Source: Borrelia sp. HM
Lineage (GTDB): Bacteria; Spirochaetota; Spirochaetia; Borreliales; Borreliaceae
NCBI RefSeq assembly: GCF_019669085.1
Contig: NZ_AP024401.1
Location: forward strand, 496,001-560,000
Length of the DNA stretch: 64,000 nucleotides
Direction: 5' to 3'
The notes beneath the pieces are model-generated. The model worked only from the letters and a program-made list of their open reading frames with translations, did no database searches and had not been told where the DNA came from. Of the stretch, positions 54,118 through 63,064 are shown piece by piece. Numbering within the stretch: position 1 is the stretch's first letter; the number at the start of each line of letters is the position of its first letter. Made by a program: the position numbers and the translations under genes.

Positions 54118-56924
54118 AGTATAAGTATATTGATATCAATATTTTAAAATCTACCTTTTTAATCTTAGTATTTATTTTTTTATCTTGTTCATCTACTAAA
54201 TTAAAGAGAAATAAAAATTTAGTAAGTGGCCAGCTTGAAAATGGGCTTAAATATTATATTTATGCAAATAAAGTTCCTGCTAAGGCTGTTTATATGGGGA
54301 TCTTATTTAATGTTGGATCTTTAAATGAAGAAGAGAGTGAAAGAGGGTTGGCACATTATCTTGAACATATGGCTTTTAAGGGTACAAAGGATTACCCTGG
54401 TGGTGAGGGTATTTTTAAAACTCTAAAAAAATTTGGTATGGAATTTGGCGCTGATATTAATGCTTATACTAGTTTTGATAGGACTTATTATAAGCTTAAT
54501 TTATCAGATGGTAATAATAATACAGAAATTGATGAGGCTTTGAATTTATTAAGAAACTGGGCTTTTCAGATTGAATTTGATGAAGTAGAAATAGAAAAAG
54601 AACGTAATGTTATTATTGAAGAAAAGAAGATTGGAGATAATTATTTAGGTAGAATTACTGAAAAGGTATTGGGATTTATTTTTGGTAATAGTAGATATAC
54701 AGTCAGATTGCCTATTGGACTTGAAGAGAGAATTTTGTCTTTTAAATCAGAAGACTTTAAGAGATTTTATAAGAAATGGTATAGACCAGATGTTACTAGT
54801 GTCATTATTGTAGGAGATATTGAGTCTGATAAAATTGAAAAAAAAGTGATAGAGCAATTTTCATCTTTAGAAAAACCGAAAATTAAGCTTGAAGATATTA
54901 AAATTAATTTGGATACAGCAATAAGCGAGAAATTTATAAGTATAGAAGATTTTGAAGTACCATTTCCTTCCATGAATTTTGTTATTAAAAAAAATGCTAA
55001 AAATAGTGTAGGTACTGTTGATGATGTCAAAAAATCTATTGAGAGAATTTTATTAAACAGTCTATTTAGAAATAGATTTTATGACTTAAAGACCGCTGGA
55101 ACAAATCATTTTATTTCACTTGATAGAAATGATTCTAAGTTAAAATCAGATGATCATTATATTTCAATTGAGCAAATTTCTTTAGAAATTAATCCAGATC
55201 ATTTCAGTGAAGGTATAAAAGAGTTTTTTTATGAGCTTGAGAGAATCAAGAAATTTGGTTTTACACAAGGAGAAATTGATGAAGTCAAATCTAAACTTAT
55301 AAGTAATTATAAGTTAAGTAAAGATAACATTAAGAACCAATCTTCATCTAGTATTGAGAATAGTTTAGTTGATATTGCTTTTCAAAATTCTACTATGTTT
55401 GACATGAGTGAGTATGTTGATATTGCTATTGATTATTTAAATAAGATTAGTGTGAGATCAATTTCAGATTTGGCCAAGAGTGAAGCAAATATAGATGATA
55501 TGGCTATTTTATATTGTTATTCTAATAAATCTCATCCTAATTTAACCCTTGAAGAGATTAACAAATTACGTGATTCTGCTTTAAAGCAAGAAATTAAACC
55601 TTATAATGCAGTATCGATTCAGGGAGAATTCTTTAAAAAGTCTTTGAAAAGCAAAGAGATTGTTGATGAAAAAGAATTATCTGAGGGAATTTCATCATTT
55701 ATGCTGGAAAATGGTGTTGAAGTTTACTTTAAACATAATGAACGTAATAAAAATTTATTAACTTTGAATGCGCATTCTTGGGGTGGTTTGTTAAGTGAAA
55801 ATCCTGAGCTTGTTCCCGTTTTATCTTTGGCTCCAAGAATAGTCTCTAATTCAGGATATGGAGATTATTCTATGCTTCAAGTTGAAAAATATTTATCAGG
55901 TAAGACTATGAATTTAATGCCTTCAGTTGGTGATCAAATGTCAAGCATTAATGGTAGTGTTGATACAAAAGATCTTGAAACTTTTTTTCAGCTTATATAC
56001 TTTATATTTAATGAGCCAAAAATAGATGATATTGTTTTGCAAAATGCCATTACTGATTTAAAAGCAAGTATTAAGAGTAATGAAAATGATTCTAAACATC
56101 TTTTTTATAGTACTATTAGACGATTTTTGAATAATGATGATTATCGTTTTAGGGATATTCAGGAAGCTGATTTGAACAATATATCAAAGGATATTCTTTT
56201 AAGTTTTTATAAAAAAAGGTTTACTTATGCTAATAATTTTAAATTTATATTTGTGGGAGATACTGACTTAGAGACAATAAAAAATCTTTCAAAAAAGTAT
56301 TTGGGTAATTTAAATTCTAAAGAGTTGGATGAGTTTAAAGATATAGATTATTCCTATAAAAAAGGTACACAAAGAATAGTTGTAAAAAAGGGTGAGGATG
56401 CAAGTAGTTTAGTGTGCGTTTATTATCCTTTTAATTTTAACTACACACCTTCGGTTGCTTTGAATTATAAGGCTTTATCATTGCTTTTGAGTGATGACCT
56501 TATTAAGAATATTAGAAGAAAGCTGTCTAGTGTTTATTCAATAAGCGCATCTTTTGATTATGTAATTAGAAAACATTCTAATTCAGATGGTTTTATTTGT
56601 ATATCTTTTTCCGTTGAGCCTAAAGTTTTTGATAATGTTTTAAAGGCTGTCAATGAATATATTGTAGAGAGACAAAAAATAGGTTTTAACGAACACGATT
56701 TTGATTATGTTAAGAAGAATATCATTAAAAATGATAATATCAACTCTGAATCTAATGGCTATTGGGTTGAAAAGATATTATTTTCAATTTTTTGGAATAA
56801 TAATTTAGATGTTAAATTTATTGAAAAGAATTTAAGTAAGGATACTATAAATATGTTGTTTAAGAAAATTGATTTTAAACAGAAAACAGAGATTGTGTTA
56901 GTTCCTGAAAAGAAGGGTAATTAG
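54114..56924 (+). CDS. M16-family zinc peptidase lipoprotein
   Basis: 936 residues. The lipobox LSCSS (Cys25) implies a lipid-anchored envelope protein. The first M16 domain has the inverted zinc motif HYLEH (His81, Glu84, His85 in GLAHYLEHMAFKG) and a later ERNVIIEEKK with the third ligand; a second, inactive M16-like domain starts near residue 525 (ENGVEVYFKHNERNKNLL). Such two-domain peptidases form a clam-shell that degrades small peptides. A Borrelia burgdorferi homologue has been described as a secreted-compartment protease (from memory). Confidence 0.93.
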   Translation: MKYKYIDINILKSTFLILVFIFLSCSSTKLKRNKNLVSGQLENGLKYYIYANKVPAKAVYMGILFNVGSLNEEESERGLAHYLEHMAFKGTKDYPGGEGIFKTLKKFGMEFGADINAYTSFDRTYYKLNLSDGNNNTEIDEALNLLRNWAFQIEFDEVEIEKERNVIIEEKKIGDNYLGRITEKVLGFIFGNSRYTVRLPIGLEERILSFKSEDFKRFYKKWYRPDVTSVIIVGDIESDKIEKKVIEQFSSLEKPKIKLEDIKINLDTAISEKFISIEDFEVPFPSMNFVIKKNAKNSVGTVDDVKKSIERILLNSLFRNRFYDLKTAGTNHFISLDRNDSKLKSDDHYISIEQISLEINPDHFSEGIKEFFYELERIKKFGFTQGEIDEVKSKLISNYKLSKDNIKNQSSSSIENSLVDIAFQNSTMFDMSEYVDIAIDYLNKISVRSISDLAKSEANIDDMAILYCYSNKSHPNLTLEEINKLRDSALKQEIKPYNAVSIQGEFFKKSLKSKEIVDEKELSEGISSFMLENGVEVYFKHNERNKNLLTLNAHSWGGLLSENPELVPVLSLAPRIVSNSGYGDYSMLQVEKYLSGKTMNLMPSVGDQMSSINGSVDTKDLETFFQLIYFIFNEPKIDDIVLQNAITDLKASIKSNENDSKHLFYSTIRRFLNNDDYRFRDIQEADLNNISKDILLSFYKKRFTYANNFKFIFVGDTDLETIKNLSKKYLGNLNSKELDEFKDIDYSYKKGTQRIVVKKGEDASSLVCVYYPFNFNYTPSVALNYKALSLLLSDDLIKNIRRKLSSVYSISASFDYVIRKHSNSDGFICISFSVEPKVFDNVLKAVNEYIVERQKIGFNEHDFDYVKKNIIKNDNINSESNGYWVEKILFSIFWNNNLDVKFIEKNLSKDTINMLFKKIDFKQKTEIVLVPEKKGN

Positions 56925-56939
56925 TTTAAAGTTTTATAA

Positions 56940-58409
56940 TTAAATGTTATTTGAATCTTTTATTATTTTGTCTTTAAAAAGGACTAATAGCTCTCCAGAT
57001 ATTAGTCCTTTTTTTTCCCATAATAATTTTTCTAATTTTTTACCCCATTTATCGTATCTATTTAGTCCGAGTTTGGGAAAATAGTTAGTGTTAATTAAAT
57101 AGTTTGCAATATCTTCTTTTGGAACTTGGCTTATATAAGCATAAAATTCATTTATTACTAGATATTGATAATTAGTATCATAATCTTTACTGTCTAAAAA
57201 TTGAATCCAAACTTGTTTATCTTCTTGTGAAACATTGTTATTCCAGAAATTATAGATTGCTTTATTAAAATCATTGTCTATAAAGTAATACATGTGTAAT
57301 ATTTCATGCATAAATATTGTTATTTGATCTATGCTTAGTATAGTTTCATCTTCTGGATAAGCTGCAAATGCAACGTTTATGGATTTATCTTTTATTTTTA
57401 GTATATTGTTTTCCATATATGCTAACTTATTCAGTATAATTAAATTTTTTAAAATTATTTCTTCTTGGTTAAGTTTGATATTTGACTTTTGTGCTGTGTT
57501 GAAAAATATAATTATGTCTTGAAGTCGGTAATCGTGACCTCTCCATCCTATTTTATTTTCTAGTTCGTTGTTGGAGAGTAAGATTCCTCTAAATTCTTTT
57601 TTTTCTGTGAAAAATGCTATTCTTTTTAACATTAAAGACTGGTATTTGAGATTCTTAAATTTTAGTATATATATGTTAGGTTCAGATATTAGATTAAAAA
57701 GTTCAAACGTATTTCTTCTATAATTTGATTTTTTATAATTTAATATGAATTTGAGATCAGAATTGATTGGTTTGTTTATGTCATAATAAGTGTTCATATT
57801 AATATATCCAATTGTTACTATTTGTATCATATTATTATTTCTCGTGAATTTTATTTCATCATTTTCATTTTCTAGTGATGTGTACTTGATGACATTAGAT
57901 AATACTATTTTTTGTGATTCTTTTTCAGAATCTAAACTTGTAATCATGGGACTTGATATTACTTCTTTTGCTTTAAAGCCTAAGATAGGAAACATATTTT
58001 TAGCAAGATTAAATTTAATAGAATATTCATTTTGATCAATAAGTATTTTTAATTTTTGCGACCTTGCTTTTGCTGTTGTTTGAGCATTTGAGTTTTTTAT
58101 TTTAGCATTACTTAGATCAATGGATTTAATATTATTTATTTTAATTTCTATTGTTAATTCTTTTTCTTTATTAATTATTTTTGGGAGATTATATGAAAAA
58201 TTTTTATCTTGAGTGTTTATTTTTATTATAGAATTATCATTGAGCATTTCTATATTTAATATGACACAACTTATTTCTTCTTTATTACAATATGTTATTG
58301 TTTGATTGCCATTGAGTATTGGGGAATTTTTCAAATTTTGACTTTCATACGATGCTTGCGATGTTTGATAATTGGCTAACAAAATTAACATTGCTAGAAT
58401 ATTTTTCAT
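56940..58409 (-). CDS. Putative secreted zinc metallopeptidase (HExxH...E)
   Basis: 489 residues. A signal peptide is likely (NILAMLILLANYQTSQAS). The C-terminal half holds IFMHEILHMYYFID, a zinc-binding HExxH at residues 368-372, and NEFYAYIS with Glu421 at 49 residues after the second His, the layout of gluzincins. The N-terminal ~230 residues look beta-rich (LNIEMLNDNSIIKINTQDKN). I know no named family for it. It converges on the M16 peptidase gene, with 15 bases between stops. Confidence 0.7.
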   Translation of the reverse strand: MKNILAMLILLANYQTSQASYESQNLKNSPILNGNQTITYCNKEEISCVILNIEMLNDNSIIKINTQDKNFSYNLPKIINKEKELTIEIKINNIKSIDLSNAKIKNSNAQTTAKARSQKLKILIDQNEYSIKFNLAKNMFPILGFKAKEVISSPMITSLDSEKESQKIVLSNVIKYTSLENENDEIKFTRNNNMIQIVTIGYINMNTYYDINKPINSDLKFILNYKKSNYRRNTFELFNLISEPNIYILKFKNLKYQSLMLKRIAFFTEKKEFRGILLSNNELENKIGWRGHDYRLQDIIIFFNTAQKSNIKLNQEEIILKNLIILNKLAYMENNILKIKDKSINVAFAAYPEDETILSIDQITIFMHEILHMYYFIDNDFNKAIYNFWNNNVSQEDKQVWIQFLDSKDYDTNYQYLVINEFYAYISQVPKEDIANYLINTNYFPKLGLNRYDKWGKKLEKLLWEKKGLISGELLVLFKDKIIKDSNNI

Positions 58410-58460
58410 TATAATATAACTTTTATTATTGAGAAAGAGAACTAATTAGATATTTTTTAC

Positions 58461-58532
58461 CATCCTCTAGGGGAATCGAACCCCTCTTGCCAGGATGAAA
58501 ACCTGGAGTCCTGACCGATAGACGAAGAGGAC
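58461..58532 (-). tRNA. tRNA-Glu (anticodon UUC)
   Basis: Cloverleaf read on the minus strand: acceptor GTCCTCT with AGAGGAT (G1-U72 wobble), anticodon stem CCAGG/CCTGG with loop TTTTCAT, T arm GGGG-TTCGATT-CCCC. CCA is not encoded. It follows tRNA-Lys(UUU) by 7 bases, probably on one transcript. Confidence 0.95.
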
Positions 58533-58539
58533 AAAAAAT

Positions 58540-58612
58540 TGAGCTCAGTAGGACTCGAACCTACGACACCCGCCTTAAAAGGGCGATGCTCTACCAGCTG
58601 AGCTATGAGCCC
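58540..58612 (-). tRNA. tRNA-Lys (anticodon UUU)
   Basis: Cloverleaf: acceptor GGGCTCA with TGAGCTC (G2-U71 wobble), anticodon stem TCGCC/GGCGG with loop CTTTTAA, T arm GTAGG-TTCGAGT-CCTAC. The discriminator is A; CCA is not encoded. A strong promoter lies 55-83 bases upstream. Confidence 0.95.
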
Positions 58613-58666
58613 ATAAATAGAAACATTAAATAATTAAAGTGGCAAACAACAAATTTACCAATAAGC

Positions 58667-58695
58667 ATTTTACCATTTATTTAAAATCAAGTCAA
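58667..58695 (-). promoter_or_regulatory. Promoter for tRNA-Lys(UUU)-tRNA-Glu
   Basis: On the minus strand TTGACT (complement of 58690-58695), a 17-base spacer and TAAAAT (complement of 58667-58672), near consensus. Transcription would start near 58660, about 48 bases before the tRNA. Confidence 0.65.
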
Positions 58696-58715
58696 TACTT
58701 TTGATTGCAAAAGTA
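58696..58715 (-). other. Hairpin downstream of tRNA-Lys(CUU)
   Basis: TACTTTTG and CAAAAGTA, perfect 8-base arms around a 4-base loop, 20 bases past the tRNA 3' end and directly before the next promoter's -35 box. No long T-run follows, so termination or 3' processing is possible but unproven. Confidence 0.45.
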
Positions 58716-58735
58716 CCCAGCTTAACTTATTTAAG

Positions 58736-58808
58736 TGAGCTGCACAGGATTTGAACCTGTGACCTGCGGGTTAAGAATCCGTTGCTCTACCACCTGAGCT
58801 AGCAGCCC
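58736..58808 (-). tRNA. tRNA-Lys (anticodon CUU)
   Basis: Acceptor GGGCTGC with GCAGCTC (G2-U71 wobble), D arm GCTC/GAGC, anticodon loop TTCTTAA, T arm ACAGG-TTCAAAT-CCTGT, discriminator A. The anticodon stem ACGGA/CCCGC has A-C mismatches at both ends. CCA is not encoded. Lys is assigned from the CUU anticodon and the acceptor's likeness to the neighbouring tRNA-Lys. Confidence 0.88.
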
Positions 58809-58810
58809 TC

Positions 58811-58840
58811 TCCTATTTATTAATAAACTAATAAATAGGA
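58811..58840. repeat. 12-base perfect inverted repeat at the tRNA-Lys(CUU) start
   Basis: TCCTATTTATTA and its exact complement flank a 6-base loop. It overlaps the -10 region and the expected transcription start of the tRNA gene, and no T-run follows on either strand, so an operator or 5' leader hairpin fits better than a terminator. Confidence 0.7.
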
Positions 58841-58866
58841 TAAATGCTTGTAGGTATAAATGTCAA
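58837..58866 (-). promoter_or_regulatory. Candidate promoter for tRNA-Lys(CUU)
   Basis: Minus strand: consensus TTGACA (complement of 58861-58866), an 18-base spacer and TATCCT (complement of 58837-58842). It lies just past the TPR gene stop, and the start would be about 22 bases before the tRNA. Confidence 0.5.
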
Positions 58867-58875
58867 GGATTATGA

Positions 58876-59502
58876 TTATTTTTTTTCTATCTTTTCTAGT
58901 AGTTTTTTTGCTTCTAAATGATTGGGATTTAGAGTTAATAACTTTGTTAAAGTGTCTTTTGCTAAAGCTTTATTTTTTGCATTAAGTCTTGATTTGGCAA
59001 GCTTTAATAGTATGTTTTGATTATTTGGCAAAAATCTTAAAGCGTTTTCATATGAAAAATCAGCTTCGTTATATCTTTCAAGCTTATAAAAAGAATCTGC
59101 TATTAAAATATACACTTTGACTATTCGTGCTCCATTTGGTGCCAGACTAATATATTTTTGAAAATATTTTAAAGCATTTTTATATTGTCCTTGAAAAAAA
59201 TAGGCTTCTCCTAATGTTTGAATTATTCTTGGATCATATTTGTTTATATCAAGGCCTTTAATAGATTCTAGCTCAGCTTTTTTATATTCGCCTGATGCTA
59301 TTAGGCTCCATATAAGTATTGCTCTTGCATCTAGATTTTTTGGCTTATGTTTTAGTTCTTCTTGAGTATTTATAATTGCTTCTTGAAATTTACCTTGTTT
59401 GTATAGTAAAAGAGAATCCTCTTTTTCTTGTGCGTTTATTAGGGTTAAGAAGCCCGAAAGTAAAATAAAAATTATTTTTAAACAAAGGCTTTTATTTATC
59501 AT
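58876..59502 (-). CDS. Secreted TPR-repeat protein
   Basis: 208 residues. Signal peptide likely (IIFILLSGFLTLINAQ). Four to five tetratricopeptide repeats follow, with recognisable cores ALIWSLIASGEYKKAELESI, LGEAYFFQGQYKNALKYFQK and ADSFYKLERYNEADFSYENA. Such arrays bind partner proteins. The start overlaps the bactofilin gene by 4 bases, suggesting a joint role at the envelope. Confidence 0.85.
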   Translation of the reverse strand: MINKSLCLKIIFILLSGFLTLINAQEKEDSLLLYKQGKFQEAIINTQEELKHKPKNLDARAILIWSLIASGEYKKAELESIKGLDINKYDPRIIQTLGEAYFFQGQYKNALKYFQKYISLAPNGARIVKVYILIADSFYKLERYNEADFSYENALRFLPNNQNILLKLAKSRLNAKNKALAKDTLTKLLTLNPNHLEAKKLLEKIEKK

Positions 59503-59849
59503 GTTTTCTCCATTTCGCAGTTTCCATTAAATAGTGCTCCTGAATCTATGAAGAGTTCTTTTGTTTTAATATTTCCAATTAATTTTCCAGTTTTGTAAAT
59601 TTTTATTGTTTCTAAAGCCTCTACATTTCCCTTCATTATTCCATGATTTAGGAAGTCCTTACACTTAATTTCTGCTTCTACATTAGCCTTTTCTCTTAGA
59701 TATATTGAGTTGGTAGACTTAATAAGTCCTTTTAGTATTCCTTCGATAATTATTGGCTTATTGCTTTCTATATATCCTTCAAATTCAAAATTACTTTTTA
59801 TAACATTTTGTATATTATTTTCTGCAAATTCTAGGGTGTCTATACTCAA
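59499..59849 (-). CDS. Bactofilin
   Basis: 116 residues of the polymer-forming DUF583 family: a short N-terminal tail, then a right-handed beta-helix repeat pattern (FEFEGYIESNKPIIIEGILKG, KCKDFLNHGIMKGNVEALETIKIY, KTGKLIGNIKTKELFIDSGALFNGNC). Bactofilins form nucleotide-free filaments that guide peptidoglycan synthesis and shape. The start is TTG 59849 with GAGGAG upstream. Confidence 0.88.
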   Translation of the reverse strand: MSIDTLEFAENNIQNVIKSNFEFEGYIESNKPIIIEGILKGLIKSTNSIYLREKANVEAEIKCKDFLNHGIMKGNVEALETIKIYKTGKLIGNIKTKELFIDSGALFNGNCEMEKT

Positions 59850-59920
59850 TTTAACTCCTCAAAATGAATGCTTAATTTAAAGCATTCATTTTGATTTTGA
59901 CTTGAAATATTTTGTTACTT

Positions 59921-60616
59921 TTAATCTCTTCTTTGTCCTAAAAATCTTAGTAAATGTAAGAATAGATTTATAAAGTCTAGGTAAAGCTTTAATGATGCTA
60001 CAATTGCCATTCGGTTTTTAATTTCAGTATCATCTTCTAGCATTCTATTCATTTTAGAAATATTTTGAACATCATAAGCTGTTAAACCTGTAAATAATAT
60101 AACACCTATAATTGAAACTAAAAAATCAAGACCTGAACTTTTTAAGAACATATTCAAAATTGATGCAATAATAATGCCCCATATTCCCATTATAAAGTAG
60201 CTTCCCATTTTTGTAAGGTCTGTGCTTGTTGTATATCCATAAAAAGACATTGCAAGAAAAGTTATAGAAGTAATTCCAAATGTGTAAAATATTGACCCTT
60301 GTGTGTATATCATAAATATAGAAGATAGGGTTACTCCTGATAAAGCTGAGTATCCTAAAAAGAGCGCTGTTGCTGTGCTACTTGATATTTTTTCGATTGC
60401 TCCACTTATTGCATAAACAAGTCCAAACTGTACAATTAACATGGTTATGTACAACATTGGATTTGAAAATATTACGGCACGCATTGCTGCATTTTCAGAT
60501 GTTGTATATGCAAATACTGCAGATATTAAAAGACCAATTGCCATTAACCCAAAAACTTGAGCAAGGAATTTATTTTTTATTTTTATTTCTTGTTTAACTT
60601 GACTTAATTCAAACAT
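59921..60616 (-). CDS. Bax inhibitor-1 family membrane protein (YccA/YbhL-like)
   Basis: 231 residues with seven hydrophobic segments. Typical sequence blocks: NKFLAQVFGLMAIGLLISAVFAYTT, ALFLGYSALSGVTLSSIFMIYT and a C-terminal LKLYLDFINLFLHLLRFLGQRRD. Family members may be proton-sensitive calcium channels or modulators of FtsH; the role here is unknown. AGGAGGG precedes the ATG, 11 bases after fusA. Confidence 0.92.
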   Translation of the reverse strand: MFELSQVKQEIKIKNKFLAQVFGLMAIGLLISAVFAYTTSENAAMRAVIFSNPMLYITMLIVQFGLVYAISGAIEKISSSTATALFLGYSALSGVTLSSIFMIYTQGSIFYTFGITSITFLAMSFYGYTTSTDLTKMGSYFIMGIWGIIIASILNMFLKSSGLDFLVSIIGVILFTGLTAYDVQNISKMNRMLEDDTEIKNRMAIVASLKLYLDFINLFLHLLRFLGQRRD

Positions 60617-60627
60617 AATAATCCCTC

Positions 60628-62706
60628 CTATTTATTTTGTTCGTTAAATTTTTTACATAATTCAGCAAATATGGTACTTGGAACTTTTCCATATCTTAGA
60701 AATTCCATTGCAAATTCAGCTTTTCCTTGTGTGGACGATCTTAAAACAGTTGAAAATCCAAACATTTCGCTTAAAGGCACTTCGGCTTCAACCTTTGAAA
60801 AACTGCCCTCTTCAATAGAACCTAAAATGATTCCTCTTCTTTGGTTTAAAAGGCCAAACATATTGCCTTGAAATTCGGTTGGACCCTCAAGAGTTACTCT
60901 CATGATTGGCTCTAGTATTGTAGGTTTTGCTTTATTATAAGCTTCTCTGAATGCTCCAATTGCTGCAAGCTGGAATGCCATATCTGAGGAGTCAACAACA
61001 TGGTATTGACCATCATTAATTGTAATTTTGATCCCTACAATTGGAAAACCAATTAAAGTTCCTCTTTCCATAGCTTTTTGGAATCCTTTGTCACATGATG
61101 GAATATATTCTGTTGGAATCACTCCACCCTTTATAAGATTAACAAATTCATAATTTTGTTCTTCTGTATTAAGTGGTTCCATAAATCCAGCAACTCTTCC
61201 AAATTGACCTGCACCTCCTGATTGCTTTTTATGGGTGTAGTTAAATTCTGCTTTATCTGTAATAGTTTCTCTGTATGCTACTTGAGGCATGCCTGTTTCA
61301 ACTTCTGCCTTAAATTCTCTTTTCATTCTCTCAATGTACACTTCTAAGTGTAGTTCACCCATTCCTTGTATTATTGTTTCTTTTGATTCAGTATCTACAT
61401 AAGTCTTAAATGTAGGATCTTCTTTTGTAAATCTTCCAAGAGCTTTTGCCATATTGTCAGCTGATTTTTTGTCTTTAGGTTTTATAGATAACGATATTAC
61501 TGGTTCTGGAATATACATTGATGTCATTGAATAGTTAATAGAAGGGTCGCAAAATGTATCACCTGAGGCACAGTCTATTCCAAATAATGCAACAATATCT
61601 CCACTGCCTCCAAATTCAATATCTTCAGTATTACTTGCATGCATTCTAATAAGTCTTCCGACTTTAAACTTTTTGGAAGTTCTTGAATTTACTAGTTCTT
61701 GTCCTTTTCTTAAAACTCCTTGGTATATTCTTACATAAGTTAATTGTCCGTATTGTCCATCTTCAAGTTTAAAAGCTAAAGCTACAGTTGGTAAGTTTTC
61801 ATCAATTTTAAGTTCGGTTTCTTTTTCATTCGCATTTAAGTCGAGTGCAACATTTTTAACATCATAAGGACAAGGTAAGAACCTCGTTACAGCATCAAGT
61901 AGAAGCTGTACACCTTTATTTTTATAAGCGGATCCCATAAATACAGGACAAAGTTTTAAAGCCAAAGTACCTGTTCTAATTGCATTATATATTGTGTCTG
62001 AAGATACGTCTTGACCCTCCATATGCAATTCCATAAGTTCATCGTTAAAGTCAGATAAAGCATCAAGCATTATTTTTCGTTTTTCCTCAGCTTCCTTTAG
62101 TAGCTCAGCAGGAATTTCTTTTTCTATAATTTCTGTTCCATCTTTGCCTTCAAAATAATATGCTTTCATTAAGACAAGATCTACAACTCCCATATGCTTA
62201 TCTTCAAGTCCAATTGGAATTTGCATTAAAACTGAGTTTAAATCAAGCTTATCTTTAAGTTGCTCTTTGACATTATTGGGATTTGCTCCAGTTTTATCAC
62301 ATTTATTTATGAAAGCCAGACGTGGTACATTATATCTTTTTAATTGTCTGTCAACTGTAATTGATTGAGATTGTACTCCTGCAACAGAATCAAGAACAAG
62401 TATTGCTCCATCTAGAACTCTAAGTGAACGTTCTACTTCAATTGTGAAGTCAACGTGACCTGGGGTGTCAATAATATTAATAGGATGACTTTTCCATTCA
62501 ACATGAGTTGCAGCTGATGCTATTGTGATTCCTCGTTCTCTTTCAAGTTCCATTGAATCCATTGTTGCTCCAACTCCATCTTTACCTTTTACTTCATGAA
62601 TAGCATGAATTTTGTTACAATAAAAAAGGATACGTTCTGTAAGTGTGGTTTTCCCTGAATCAATATGGGCACTAATGCCTATATTTCGCAATTTTTGATA
62701 GTCCAT
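60628..62706 (-). CDS. fusA: Translation elongation factor G (mitochondrial-EF-G1-like)
   Basis: 692 residues. GTPase motifs [13 protein letters not shown] and NKCD are intact, and domains II-V are complete. The N-terminal block [26 protein letters not shown] is closer to mitochondrial EF-G1 than to standard FusA, as known for spirochaete EF-G1, the translocase; a second EF-G for recycling is expected elsewhere. CAGGAGG precedes the ATG. It is separate from rpsL/rpsG and tuf. Confidence 0.96.
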   Translation of the reverse strand: MDYQKLRNIGISAHIDSGKTTLTERILFYCNKIHAIHEVKGKDGVGATMDSMELERERGITIASAATHVEWKSHPINIIDTPGHVDFTIEVERSLRVLDGAILVLDSVAGVQSQSITVDRQLKRYNVPRLAFINKCDKTGANPNNVKEQLKDKLDLNSVLMQIPIGLEDKHMGVVDLVLMKAYYFEGKDGTEIIEKEIPAELLKEAEEKRKIMLDALSDFNDELMELHMEGQDVSSDTIYNAIRTGTLALKLCPVFMGSAYKNKGVQLLLDAVTRFLPCPYDVKNVALDLNANEKETELKIDENLPTVALAFKLEDGQYGQLTYVRIYQGVLRKGQELVNSRTSKKFKVGRLIRMHASNTEDIEFGGSGDIVALFGIDCASGDTFCDPSINYSMTSMYIPEPVISLSIKPKDKKSADNMAKALGRFTKEDPTFKTYVDTESKETIIQGMGELHLEVYIERMKREFKAEVETGMPQVAYRETITDKAEFNYTHKKQSGGAGQFGRVAGFMEPLNTEEQNYEFVNLIKGGVIPTEYIPSCDKGFQKAMERGTLIGFPIVGIKITINDGQYHVVDSSDMAFQLAAIGAFREAYNKAKPTILEPIMRVTLEGPTEFQGNMFGLLNQRRGIILGSIEEGSFSKVEAEVPLSEMFGFSTVLRSSTQGKAEFAMEFLRYGKVPSTIFAELCKKFNEQNK

Positions 62707-62758
62707 GGACTATTTTCCTCCTGAGTATATATTAATTAGAACACTACTTATCTTAAGG

Positions 62759-62787
62759 ATTTTACATGGTTTTTTAAAAAAAGTCTA
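62759..62787 (-). promoter_or_regulatory. Candidate fusA promoter
   Basis: Minus strand: TAGACT (complement of 62782-62787), a 17-base spacer and TAAAAT (complement of 62759-62764). The expected start near 62752 leaves a leader of about 46 bases with AGGAGG before the ATG. Confidence 0.5.
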
Positions 62788-63035
62788 TTTTAAACTGTTT
62801 TAATTGGTTTGACTTAAAATATAAATGCATTTTTTAAAAAGTAGTCATTAAACTGCTTGTGGCTTTATTGGTAGCTTTTGGTAAAAAAGATTTAAGTGTT
62901 TATAATAAAAAATCATTTTAATTCGGTGACAAATTATATCTTTTAGTCTTAAAGAAGATATTTTTTGTTGACCAGAAAAATACAATTGTTTTGAGTTTGA
63001 ATTATTTTATGTGATTTAATCATTTAAAGATTTAC

Positions 63036-63064
63036 TTGACTAAGTTTTATTAAAAGTATAAAAT
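63036..63064 (+). promoter_or_regulatory. Strong candidate promoter for the KTSC gene
   Basis: TTGACT at 63036-63041, a 17-base spacer and TAAAAT at 63059-63064, near consensus. The start would be near 63071, giving a leader of about 120 bases. Confidence 0.6.

Noticed and set aside
58736-58808. tRNA read as Arg(UCU) by shifting the anticodon loop one base
   Set aside because: The shifted stem loses nearly all pairs; the Lys(CUU) reading keeps three central pairs, U33 and the Lys-like acceptor stem.
58811-58840. Inverted repeat as a terminator for the TPR gene
   Set aside because: No T-run follows the stem on the minus strand, and the repeat overlaps a good tRNA promoter, so an operator or leader hairpin is favoured.
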